DNA of 64,000 bases from Anaerolineales bacterium UBA6055 (lineage in GTDB: Bacteria > Chloroflexota > Anaerolineae > Aggregatilineales > Phototrophicaceae). Both the position numbers and the translations under genes were made by a program. The notes beneath the pieces were generated by a model, which saw only the letters and a list, made by a program, of their open reading frames with translations, searched no databases and had not been told where the DNA came from. The stretch spans positions 236,872 through 300,871 of the forward strand of contig DIYL01000059.1 in the NCBI GenBank assembly GCA_002428985.1. Reading direction: 5' to 3'. The first letter of the stretch is position 1. Every line of letters starts with the position of its first letter. This document shows, one piece after another, positions 51,471 through 60,215 of this stretch.

Positions 51471-53099
51471 CTAAGGCGCATCACGATCAACACGCATCGG
51501 ATCATCTAATGCAATAATCACAGGCTCCATATCAGGCGGACCGGGAGCGGTATAGCGCACACCATCAAATGGCTCTGGGCCGGAACCACCGGGGTTATAA
51601 AATGCGCTGTAGCCACCTTCCAATGAAGGGATTTCTACAAACGTGATATTACGTGCCGCTTCTTCATCACCAACGAGGATAATGTCGATGTAGTTATCTT
51701 TGTCTTCTGCATAACAGTCATCGTAGTAAACACCTGCATCAGGATTTTCTTTCAGGCCCAACTCGGATAACCCCACAACACGTAATGTGCCACCCGCAAC
51801 GTCATACTCTACGCCGACTTCTTCAAGCAGAACAGTTTCACCATCGGCACCATTGACATGGACGCGGAAGAAGTCCTCATACATATTTGGATGCACGCTC
51901 GTAACACCATCAGGCGAAAAACCACCTGTTGTCAGGATACGAATGCGGAAGTCACCTTCATCATAAAGTGCAAATTCATCATTTGGCAAAAGACCAAGTG
52001 CACCTGCTATTGTCAGACCGCCTTCGCCAAGTGATTCATCACCGACCATATTGAGCTTCGCACCAACTAACTTCGGTCCTGAATCATAAGGAGTTGCGTC
52101 TGTTTCCCACGATAGACCAACCGCATTGAATTCTTGTCCACCGGGACCAATGAGTAAAAGTGGGGTATCATCTTCTACAATATCAAGACGTACAGGGAAG
52201 ATAGCATCGTCCTCACTACTCACAAAGACAACAACAACATTGCGTTCATTAAGTTCCCAGTTCGGCCACATCCCTGCACTATTAGCGAAAACGACCTCCC
52301 CCGTATTCAGCGTAAATTGGAAATCTGTCATATCGACCGTTTCCGTAGCAACTGGCCAACTAAAGACAATCGGCAACCCATCATCATATTCAGAGAAGCC
52401 TTTAAATAATCTTGTAATACCATCGGATGGGGACGCGCTAGTATAACCAGCAACACTCGGCTCCTCTCCGTTGGTGCATGTCACCGATCCATACCAGCTC
52501 CCCCCTGCTTCACGCACAGACTCTTCGGTTACTTCGGGTAAACCAATGATGCCCTCAAAACCCATACCTGCCGAAAGAATCAGAGGTTCATCACGCCAGT
52601 AATCCGCAGCAACCAATCGACCACTATGCAGTTGCGCGAGAGGGGCTATCGGAAGTTGGTTAGGTTCTCCTACAAGTGCGACAACAACAACACCTATGAG
52701 TGTTGCTGGAATTGTCGCCCACCAGCGCAAGTAAAATGGGCGTTTTTCATTACTGTCCGCAGTAGTCGCTTGCGAAAATGCCGTTTGCGTCATCAGCAAC
52801 AGTAACAGAACACTCACACCAACAAAAACGAGCATCGGCACCAAGAAACCGTGTAAGGCTGACTCGGCTGCATTGAGGGCAATAACCGCGATAACAGCAA
52901 GCCCCAAAAGGTAACGCTGGAAAGGCTTGAGTAGTCCCAACAAGACGATGCCTGCGGCGACAAGCCCAATCACATTCCCTGCGATACGTAACGGCTCGAC
53001 CATATCAACCGCGATATGGACGCCAATATCAAGGATGTTCCATATAATTAGCAGAATAGGTATCCACTGTATTTTTCGACCTGTATTTTCTGTTTCCAT
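51471..53099 (-). CDS. Fused membrane/secreted protein of module 2
   Basis: The product has 542 residues. Residues 1-110 are homologous to the separate 120-aa membrane protein of module 1; after a further helix (WWATIPATLIGVVVVALVGE) the remaining ~390 residues are homologous to the first domain of the 728-aa secreted protein (HSGRLVAADYWRDEPLILSA against the DYWSDELKILSAGLGFEG region; AGGTLRVVGLSELGLKENPD; VRYTAPGPPDMEPVIIALDD). The propeller is missing: after DDPMRVDRDAP a stop follows where the paralogue continues MRVSRMPSDINII. Either a natural fusion or an old truncation. AGGAG precedes the ATG. Confidence 0.83.
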   Translation of the reverse strand: METENTGRKIQWIPILLIIWNILDIGVHIAVDMVEPLRIAGNVIGLVAAGIVLLGLLKPFQRYLLGLAVIAVIALNAAESALHGFLVPMLVFVGVSVLLLLLMTQTAFSQATTADSNEKRPFYLRWWATIPATLIGVVVVALVGEPNQLPIAPLAQLHSGRLVAADYWRDEPLILSAGMGFEGIIGLPEVTEESVREAGGSWYGSVTCTNGEEPSVAGYTSASPSDGITRLFKGFSEYDDGLPIVFSWPVATETVDMTDFQFTLNTGEVVFANSAGMWPNWELNERNVVVVFVSSEDDAIFPVRLDIVEDDTPLLLIGPGGQEFNAVGLSWETDATPYDSGPKLVGAKLNMVGDESLGEGGLTIAGALGLLPNDEFALYDEGDFRIRILTTGGFSPDGVTSVHPNMYEDFFRVHVNGADGETVLLEEVGVEYDVAGGTLRVVGLSELGLKENPDAGVYYDDCYAEDKDNYIDIILVGDEEAARNITFVEIPSLEGGYSAFYNPGGSGPEPFDGVRYTAPGPPDMEPVIIALDDPMRVDRDAP

Positions 53100-53182
53100 T
53101 TTTTCTCCTGTAATGCCTCTCCAATATGATCGATATGTTTCTTATTATAAAAATAAGACACACTTGTTTCATATACTTCGAC

Positions 53183-53235
53183 ATATTATGCTTATGAAAA
53201 TTCGTTGTCAAGCAATTTTGAAAAAGCGGAACACA
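53183..53235 (-). promoter_or_regulatory. Promoter and conserved element of TetR module 2
   Basis: Minus-strand TTGACA (53211-53206) and TAATAT (53188-53183) are 17 nt apart. The 33-bp element 53203-53235 matches module 1 at 28 of 33 positions and ends 9 nt before the TetR start codon, so binding there would also block TetR expression. Confidence 0.6.
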
Positions 53236-53244
53236 GGAGCGAAA

Positions 53245-53820
53245 ATGTACCATATAAAGAATGATCAACGCTCAATACGATCTAGTGAGATGTTATACGA
53301 TGGTTTAACAAAACTCATGCAAGAGAAACCCCTCCATACCATCAAAGTCAAAGATTTGGTGGAAGCATCCCATGTCGGACGTACAACCTTTTATCGTAAT
53401 TTTGATGAGATTGAAGATATTTTACGCTTGCGATGTGATCAGGTATTCGATGGCTTAGTCGTATATCTGATCGAATATATTCAACAACATGGATGGGAGT
53501 CCAGCGCACCGTTGCTTAAACCACTGCTACGTTATTTCTATTTGCATTCGGAAATTATCGAGCTATTGATGAATGCCAATCGGCTAGATATTGTTCAGTC
53601 TACATTTCACAGAGTTTTAGAGCCATTCAAACTGCAAACCATAGAGCGCTTCGGTCTCGAAGAAGACTATCAAGACTATATTATGACCATTCGCATTGGT
53701 GTTGCCACCAATATTCTATTTCACTGGATCGAAACCGGCAAGAAACAAGCCCCAGATGAACTCGCCGATAAGTTGAGCGAGGTGATAACAAATATGGCAA
53801 CGATTAATCAAATGCTGTAA
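53245..53820 (+). CDS. TetR/AcrR regulator of module 2
   Basis: The product has 191 residues from ATG 53245 (AGGAG 6 nt upstream; the frame is open back to 52927 but overlaps the divergent gene). HTH: LMQEKPLHTIKVKDLVEASH then GRTTFYRNFDEIEDIL. Paralogue of the regulator at 49813-50388, including the C-terminal WIETGKKQAPDELADKLSEV against WIKSGKQQTPDELADTLIDI. Divergent from the fused gene; likely its repressor. Confidence 0.9.
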   Translation: MYHIKNDQRSIRSSEMLYDGLTKLMQEKPLHTIKVKDLVEASHVGRTTFYRNFDEIEDILRLRCDQVFDGLVVYLIEYIQQHGWESSAPLLKPLLRYFYLHSEIIELLMNANRLDIVQSTFHRVLEPFKLQTIERFGLEEDYQDYIMTIRIGVATNILFHWIETGKKQAPDELADKLSEVITNMATINQML

Positions 53821-53985
53821 ATCGTATTGGGTAATCTGGCTCATTCGCTGATAGACTCGTAATCCACATCAGAGTTTGCTATATTTCACTTATAATTTTG
53901 AAAATAGTAAACCCATTTGCATATGGATTTTAAATAGATTTTATTACGTCCTGTGTGCGATTGTGGTTATTAAGGATATTAGAAT

Positions 53986-56643
53986 ATGCCAAATTTACAC
54001 AACATCGCCCGCCTCCCAGACCCGACAGATAATTGCGCCATCGCCATCCGTGACCTACCTGCAGGCACATCCGTCACCCATAACAACAATGACTTCACCT
54101 TATCGCATACCGTCTTAGAGGGTCATCGCTTTGCAATTGAACCCATCACTGATGGTGAGAATTTAACATCATGGGGACAACGATTTGGCATCGCTATCCG
54201 TGACATTCAACCAGGCGAATATGTGATTAACGAAGGCGTTCAAATTGAATTGGGGCGACGCAATCTAGATTTTGATGTGCCAGCGACACCCAACTTCAAA
54301 AATCAGATTGTACCTTATGAATTTGATGATGAAGCATTTTCTCTAGCACAACCCCTCCCACAATACGACGACATGCGCATGTTCATGGGCTATCCGCGTG
54401 AAGGCGGTCGTGGGGTTGGTACACGCAATATGATCGTGGTTTTAGGCACATCATCCCTTGTCGCCGGATTCACCCGCACCTTAGCTGGGCTTGTATCCGA
54501 CATGGCAGACGGATTCGACAATGTAGACGGTATCGTACCGATCGCCCATACCGAAGGCGGACACCGCAACCCAAACAATAGGGATTTATTATTACGCACC
54601 CTCGCCAGCTTCATGACGCACGCCAATATTGGTGCGATTGTCGCCCTCGATTATGGCAACGAACCCATCAATAACACCACCCTACAAGAATACATGCAAG
54701 CCAACGACTACCCACTTGACCATGTCTTGCATACCTTCTATTCGCTATCAAACAGCTACGAAGAGAATGTGGCATGGTTTAAAGACTTACTCAATGATTG
54801 GCTACCACAAGTCAACACATTTGAGCGCAGTCTCCAACCCCTCAGCGAGCTAAAAATCGCGTTACAGTGTGGTGGATCAGATGCATTCTCCGGTGTCAGT
54901 GGCAACCCAGTCGCAGCATGGGTCGCTAAAGAAGTCATAAAATATGGTGGAGCAGCCAACCTCGCCGAAACAGACGAACTCATCGGCGCAGAGTCTTATG
55001 TACTGGACAAAGTCGAATCTGTCGAAACAGCCCGCGAATTCTTAGCAATGGTCGAACGCTATAAGGAGTGGGTCGGTTGGCATGGTCAAACAGCCGAGGG
55101 CAATCCATCCGGCGGTAATAAATATCGCGGACTATATAACATTTACCTGAAATCCCTTGGTGCAGCTGCCAAACGCCATCCCGATGTGCCCCTCCATGGT
55201 GTGATTGAATATGGCGAAGACATGGCTGACGGTGGATTCTACTTCATGGACAGCCCCGGCAATGATCTTGAAAGTATCGCCGGACAAGTCGCAAGTGGCT
55301 GTAATATGATCTTCTTTGTCACGGGCAACGGCTCCATCACAAACTTCCCATTTGTACCAACTATCAAAATCGTGACCACGACCACCCGTTTCAACTTACT
55401 ATCCTCAGATATGGACGTCAATGCCGGACGCTATCTTGATGGTGAACCATTGGATGATGTCGGCGCCGATACCCTCGATTTAACAGTTGATGTCGCCAGC
55501 GGACAGCTATCTGTCGGTGAAAAAGCCGGACATTATCAGGTGCAAATCTGGCGCGATTGGGAGCAAACACAACCCGCCAATGTCACAATTTTCGAAGATA
55601 AAGTCTATAGTGGCACCCCACTAGACATTGATACAAATGATGATGTACCACAAATCGATATTTCAGCCTATAACATCGACGGCATCCCAACAACCGAACA
55701 AGTCGCATTAATCATGCCGACAAGTCTTTGCTCTGGTCAAATCGCCCGCATGACAACCGACACCCTCAATTCGCAAGGTATCGGCAAAGAGCAAGGCATC
55801 TCTCGTTTCGTAACCTTAGTCCATACCGAAGGCTGTGGCGGGTCAGTCGTGACCGAATTTAAAGACACCCTCATCAGCTATCTACAACATCCTAAAGTCC
55901 GTCATGCGCTCCTGCTCGAACACGGATGCGAAATCACACACAACAGCTATTTCCGCACCTTAATGGCAGAACATAACCTCAATGCCGATCAATTTGGATG
56001 GGCAAGCATTCAACTCGATGGCGGGATTGACGCCGTCACAACTAAAATGGTCGGGTGGTTTGTCGATGAATTAGCGACAGATACTGTACCCGAAAAATCA
56101 AATGTCGGCATGGAAGCTGTTCGCATCGCACTCATAACAAACGGTGATGTATCCGAAGCAACCGCACACGGACTGGCAAAACTCACGCAAGGAATCGTAG
56201 CCGCTGGCGGTACTGTAGTTGTCCCCGACAAAGATGCCCTCCTTAATAGCCCATACACCCAAACACTCGGACTATCCGACACATCAGCATCACTCGGCTA
56301 TGGGCAAATTATCAAACAAGCTGGCTTCCATATCATGCGCACACCACGCAATCACTGGAGCGAAAATCTGACCGGACTCGGCGCAACCGGTATCGAGCTA
56401 ATGGTCGCCCATGTCGAATCCCACCCATTAGCCGGACACCCGCTCGTACCTGTTCTGCAATTTTCAACCGGAGACACTCCTGCCATAGATTTAGATGGTG
56501 TCTTTAACGATGGTGATAGGTTGCAGAGCGGTATTCTTAACCTGATTATCGATACACTCAACGGCACACATACACCCAAACACCAACAAATGGACAATAA
56601 CGATTTCCAAATTACACGTGGGTTAATGGGCGTTTCATTCTAA
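53986..56643 (+). CDS. UxaA/GarD-type carbohydrate-acid dehydratase, long form
   Basis: The product has 885 residues. An N-terminal SAF domain (about 15-95) is followed by the UxaA core: FMGYPREGGRGVGTRNMIVV, IVPIAHTEGGHRNPNNRDLL, LQCGGSDAFSGVSGNPVAAW and a VASGCNMIFFVTGNGSITN region, as in altronate and galactarate dehydratases (iron-dependent). The last ~330 residues form an extra part resembling a second, diverged UxaA half (PTSLCSGQIARMTTDTLNSQ; VTLVHTEGCGGSVVTEFKDT). Usual enzymes are 490-530 residues. AAGGA lies 8 nt before the ATG. It leads a catabolic group with the peptidase and the HisD-like gene. Substrate uncertain. Confidence 0.85.
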   Translation: MPNLHNIARLPDPTDNCAIAIRDLPAGTSVTHNNNDFTLSHTVLEGHRFAIEPITDGENLTSWGQRFGIAIRDIQPGEYVINEGVQIELGRRNLDFDVPATPNFKNQIVPYEFDDEAFSLAQPLPQYDDMRMFMGYPREGGRGVGTRNMIVVLGTSSLVAGFTRTLAGLVSDMADGFDNVDGIVPIAHTEGGHRNPNNRDLLLRTLASFMTHANIGAIVALDYGNEPINNTTLQEYMQANDYPLDHVLHTFYSLSNSYEENVAWFKDLLNDWLPQVNTFERSLQPLSELKIALQCGGSDAFSGVSGNPVAAWVAKEVIKYGGAANLAETDELIGAESYVLDKVESVETAREFLAMVERYKEWVGWHGQTAEGNPSGGNKYRGLYNIYLKSLGAAAKRHPDVPLHGVIEYGEDMADGGFYFMDSPGNDLESIAGQVASGCNMIFFVTGNGSITNFPFVPTIKIVTTTTRFNLLSSDMDVNAGRYLDGEPLDDVGADTLDLTVDVASGQLSVGEKAGHYQVQIWRDWEQTQPANVTIFEDKVYSGTPLDIDTNDDVPQIDISAYNIDGIPTTEQVALIMPTSLCSGQIARMTTDTLNSQGIGKEQGISRFVTLVHTEGCGGSVVTEFKDTLISYLQHPKVRHALLLEHGCEITHNSYFRTLMAEHNLNADQFGWASIQLDGGIDAVTTKMVGWFVDELATDTVPEKSNVGMEAVRIALITNGDVSEATAHGLAKLTQGIVAAGGTVVVPDKDALLNSPYTQTLGLSDTSASLGYGQIIKQAGFHIMRTPRNHWSENLTGLGATGIELMVAHVESHPLAGHPLVPVLQFSTGDTPAIDLDGVFNDGDRLQSGILNLIIDTLNGTHTPKHQQMDNNDFQITRGLMGVSF

Positions 56644-56661
56644 TTAAGCAAACATGATTTC

Positions 56662-56690
56662 GTAGGGGAAGGTTTGCAAACCTTCCTCTA
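56662..56690. repeat. GTAGGG-family palindrome
   Basis: GTAGGGGAAGGTTTGC then AAACCTTCCTCTA: a 14-bp stem with one G-T mismatch, between the dehydratase and peptidase genes. Confidence 0.78.
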
Positions 56691-56728
56691 ATGCTGCAAT
56701 TATAAAATTTTTATTTCAAGGGAATCCA

Positions 56729-57781
56729 ATGACCGACCTCAACATCAATATCGACGCACAACTGAAATTTCTCATCGACCTACTCAACATCCACAGCCCT
56801 ACCGGATACCATCGGGAGTCGATGGATTTTTGCCACGAACAATTCGAATCACTCAACATCCCAGAGTTAACCGTCAGCCGAACCAACAAAGGCGCAGTCG
56901 TCATCCACTGGAAAGGCGAAGCTAACGACGAACCGCGCGGCGTGACAGCCCATGCCGACACACTTGGATTGATGGTTAAGGAGATCAAAAGCAACGGTCG
57001 CATTACATGTACGAAACTCGGTGGATTAACCTTATCCGGCGCAGAATACGAAAATGTCACCGTCCGCACCCACGAAGACAAACGTTATCGTGGAACATTT
57101 ATCCCCGTCAATCCGAGCAGTCACGTCAACAGGGACATTGAAAAAAAGCGCACCCTCGATAATATGGAAGTCCGTTTAGATGAGCGCGTCGAAAGCGCAT
57201 TTGATGTAATGAAGCTGGGCATCGCTGTCGGTGATTTTGTCTTCCTCGACCCACGCGTTGAATATATCGAATCCTCAGGATTTTTACGTTCGCGCTTTTT
57301 GGATGACAAAGCCGGAGTTGCCAATATCTACGGCGCAATCATCGCACTCAATGATGCTGGATTACGCCCGTCACAAGATGTCACCTTTTTAATCGCCAAT
57401 TATGAAGAAGTCGGTCACGGTGGCTCAGCCGGACTACCAGACGATATTGTTGAGTTATTGACGATTGATATGGGAGCGATTGGTCAGGGGCAAAATGGCA
57501 CAGAATTTGCAGTCAGTATCTGTGTGAAAGATGGTGGAGGACCTTATCATTTTGATATGAACAGCAAACTGCGTGACCTCGCAACCGAGCATGACATTGA
57601 TTTCCGGTTAGACATTTATGTCTACTATTCGTCGGATGGTACAGCTTACTGGCGGTCAGGAGGGGATGCACGCGTTAGCTTGATAGGTCCTGGTGTTGCG
57701 TCATCACATGGCTACGAACGCACCCACATCGACGCACTCAAACACACAACCCATTTGATAGCGCGGTATTTATTGTCGTAA
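56729..57781 (+). CDS. M42-family metallopeptidase (aminopeptidase)
   Basis: The product has 350 residues. Two-metal site ligands: His in VTAHADTLGLMVKE, Asp in RFLDDKAGVANIYG, Glu-Glu in NYEEVGHGGSAGLP, Asp in LTIDMGAIGQG and His in SSHGYERTHIDAL. The length fits the M42/FrvX family of tetrahedral (TET) cytosolic aminopeptidases; some members were once called endoglucanases. AAGGGAA precedes the ATG. It follows the dehydratase in the same direction with 85 nt and a palindrome between them. Confidence 0.9.
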   Translation: MTDLNINIDAQLKFLIDLLNIHSPTGYHRESMDFCHEQFESLNIPELTVSRTNKGAVVIHWKGEANDEPRGVTAHADTLGLMVKEIKSNGRITCTKLGGLTLSGAEYENVTVRTHEDKRYRGTFIPVNPSSHVNRDIEKKRTLDNMEVRLDERVESAFDVMKLGIAVGDFVFLDPRVEYIESSGFLRSRFLDDKAGVANIYGAIIALNDAGLRPSQDVTFLIANYEEVGHGGSAGLPDDIVELLTIDMGAIGQGQNGTEFAVSICVKDGGGPYHFDMNSKLRDLATEHDIDFRLDIYVYYSSDGTAYWRSGGDARVSLIGPGVASSHGYERTHIDALKHTTHLIARYLLS

Positions 57782-57794
57782 ATCAATATATTCT

Positions 57795-57820
57795 GTAGGG
57801 AGGCGCCCATGTGTGCCTCC
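57795..57820. repeat. GTAGGG-family repeat, copy A
   Basis: GTAGGGAGGCGCCCATGTGT then GCCTCC; GGAGGC pairs with GCCTCC. A sister copy lies 63 bp to the right, in the space between convergent genes. Confidence 0.7.
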
Positions 57821-57857
57821 GCCTGCTGGTATCGCCTCATCACTATCATAGCGTTCT

Positions 57858-57891
57858 GTAGGGAGGCACCTGTGTGTGCCTCCGATTCTAC
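57858..57891. repeat. GTAGGG-family repeat, copy B
   Basis: GTAGGGAGGCACCTGTGT then GTGCCTCCGATTCTAC. GGAGGCAC pairs perfectly with GTGCCTCC over 8 bp, and outer GTAG/CTAC ends can also pair. It lies 18 nt from the HisD-like stop and may serve as a terminator-like structure. Confidence 0.72.
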
Positions 57892-57908
57892 AATATCCTC
57901 GTATCAAA

Positions 57909-59192
57909 TTAATTGACGGCTTCTTTTTTATAGCGACGAACCCGTAAATCACATTGTTCCTTGTGCCCCATGAACCCTTCAAGGTCACATAAACGGCTAC
58001 CATATTCACCTATGACGACACTCGCTTCTTCAGTCAGACGTTGGTATGTGCAAGTTTTGATAAACTTACCAACCCAAAGCCCACCCGTGTAACGCCCTGC
58101 ACCTTTGGTCGGCAGGGTATGATTTGTGCCAACAACCTTATCACCATAAGCGACGTTGGTCTCTTTCCCAAGGAATAATGCACCGTAATTGGTCATATTA
58201 TCGAGGTAATATTGTGGGTCTTCGGTCAAAATTTCGACATGCTCACTAGCAATATCATCAGCGATTTGCACCATTTCTTCATGGCTACCTGCAAGGATAA
58301 CTTCCCCATAATCTTTCCAAGCCACACCCGCAATATCAGCTGTTGGCAAGGTCTCCAATTGACGACCAATTTCTGCTTCAATACTTTCCGCGAGTTCACG
58401 GCTTGTTGTCAACAAGACAGCAGGCGATGTTGGGCCATGTTCCGCTTGACCGAGCAAATCTGTCGCACACATTTCTGCATCAGCCGTTTCATCAGCAATC
58501 ACGAGAATTTCAGTCGGACCAGCGAGCAAATCAATCCCAACGATCCCGAATAATTGACGTTTTGCTTCCGCAACAAATGCATTCCCCGGTCCAACGATCA
58601 TATCGACAGGTTCCATACCAACCGCACCATATGCCATAGAAGCCATCGCTTGGATACCACCTAACAGGTAGATTTCATCTGCACCACCGAGGTGCATTGC
58701 AGCAACCGTCGCCGCCGGAATTTCGCCGTTAATTGGTGGTGTACAAGCAATCACCCGACCAACACCCGCAACTTTTGCAGTTAATACACTCATATGCGCA
58801 GATGCCACCATCGGATAGCGTCCGCCCGGCACATAACAACCAACACTATTTACAGGGATATTTTTGTGTCCGAGGATAACACCGGGTAATGTTTCAACTT
58901 CGACATCTTGCAACGCATTGCGCTGTGCTTGCGCAAAATTACGTACTTGTGCCTGCGCAAATTTAATATCTTCAATAGTCTGCTCTGGCAATGAGCCTAC
59001 AATTTCTTGAATTTGCTCATCGGATAACTTGAAGCTATCTGGATTCCATTTGTCAAACTTTTGCGATAGTTCCCGTACAGCGTCATCTTTACGGTCACGG
59101 ATGTCACTGAGGATCGTTTTTACAGTATCTTGTACTTTTGCATCTGCTTCAGCGAGTTGCTCGACAGTTTTACCTTTTTTGATGTATTCCAT
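57909..59192 (-). CDS. HisD-family dehydrogenase (histidinol or catabolic alcohol dehydrogenase)
   Basis: The product has 427 residues. GPGNAFVAEAKRQLFGIVGI, LLAGPTEILVIADETADAEM, DLLGQAEHGP and SEHVEILTED are HisD signatures (zinc, NAD+). The C-terminal segment GTNHTLPTKGAGRYTGGLWV then KFIKTCTYQRLTEEA is unlike the SGTARFSSPL of biosynthetic HisD and closer to catabolic paralogues such as sulfopropanediol dehydrogenase HpsN. No other his gene is nearby and the neighbours are catabolic, so a catabolic alcohol substrate is likely. AGGAG lies upstream of the ATG. Confidence 0.86.
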   Translation of the reverse strand: MEYIKKGKTVEQLAEADAKVQDTVKTILSDIRDRKDDAVRELSQKFDKWNPDSFKLSDEQIQEIVGSLPEQTIEDIKFAQAQVRNFAQAQRNALQDVEVETLPGVILGHKNIPVNSVGCYVPGGRYPMVASAHMSVLTAKVAGVGRVIACTPPINGEIPAATVAAMHLGGADEIYLLGGIQAMASMAYGAVGMEPVDMIVGPGNAFVAEAKRQLFGIVGIDLLAGPTEILVIADETADAEMCATDLLGQAEHGPTSPAVLLTTSRELAESIEAEIGRQLETLPTADIAGVAWKDYGEVILAGSHEEMVQIADDIASEHVEILTEDPQYYLDNMTNYGALFLGKETNVAYGDKVVGTNHTLPTKGAGRYTGGLWVGKFIKTCTYQRLTEEASVVIGEYGSRLCDLEGFMGHKEQCDLRVRRYKKEAVN

Positions 59193-59398
59193 TACCCTTT
59201 TAATCTCCTGTTATAAGTCTTGCATATCAAAGTATTTAATTGCATCGTATCCATTATTTTGGCGACTACGATATATCGATTGAATATTTTTGCATACGTA
59301 TGCAAAGCGTAACCAATATTTCCTATTTTGTCAATTAGCTTCTAAACATGATATGCTAAAGACACAATGATATTGCCCCAATTATTGGATGACTCAAG

Positions 59399-60034
59399 AT
59401 GACTGACAAAACTTATCCACATACCAATACACCTGTCATTTTAGAAGAGGGACTGACCTTTGACGAATACTTTGCCAAGTACGAAGGACAACATACAGAA
59501 TGGCATGCAGGAAAGGTTGTAGAAAGACTGTCAAACAACGCACAGCATCAAAAAATTTTCTTGTTTCTAACAACCTTATTAACCCTATATTTGAGTAGCA
59601 CAAAAGAGGGAAAACTATATCTAGATGGGTTACCAATGTACATCAATGATGATGTACCGGCACGTCAACCAGACTTAATGGTCATCCTGAACGACAAGCT
59701 CGATAACATCAAACCAACAAAATTAGTTGGTCCCGCCGACATTGTTATCGAAATAGTCTCACCCAGTAGTGGTGCAGATGATCGGGGAACAAAACTACTT
59801 GAATATGAAAGTGCTGGTGTTGACGAGTATTGGTTAATTGACCCAATTCGTAAAGAAGCAGCGATACATGCTTTACAAGATAGTCATAGATACGAACGAC
59901 TTCCAAATATCACCGAAAATCATATACATTCAATGATTCTCGACAAGTTTGCATTAGATTCAACCATGCTGTGGGAAGATGAATTACCAGAAGGCATCGA
60001 GATCATACCTCTTATGGAGACCATGCTGAAATAG
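59399..60034 (+). CDS. Uma2 family PD-(D/E)XK nuclease-like protein
   Basis: The product has 211 residues. Uma2 (DUF820) pattern: GLTFDEYFAKYEGQHTEWHA, PARQPDLMVILNDKL (catalytic Asp), ADIVIEIVSPSSGADDRGTK (Glu..Ser), LLEYESAGVDEYWLIDP (Lys-region and last strand). The family is widespread in Cyanobacteria and Chloroflexota, often in many copies; the substrate is not known. Single gene with A+T-rich flanks. Confidence 0.93.
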   Translation: MTDKTYPHTNTPVILEEGLTFDEYFAKYEGQHTEWHAGKVVERLSNNAQHQKIFLFLTTLLTLYLSSTKEGKLYLDGLPMYINDDVPARQPDLMVILNDKLDNIKPTKLVGPADIVIEIVSPSSGADDRGTKLLEYESAGVDEYWLIDPIRKEAAIHALQDSHRYERLPNITENHIHSMILDKFALDSTMLWEDELPEGIEIIPLMETMLK

Positions 60035-60215
60035 TAGGTTATATACATCGTTTAATCAGTAGTTCAAATTCTCAGACACACAATCAGTTGACCCAATCCT
60101 CAATTTTTCATAAAGTAAAAGTCGCATATTGATTTCACATCACATCATGAGCTTGATTCAACGAGAAGTGTTAGAATAGAAGCACAAGTATGATAACCAT
60201 TTAAAGGGGCCTGAG

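Noticed and set aside
51234..51509. 91-aa plus-strand ORF between the TetR modules
   Set aside because: No ribosome site, overlaps the fused gene on the other strand, no recognised features.
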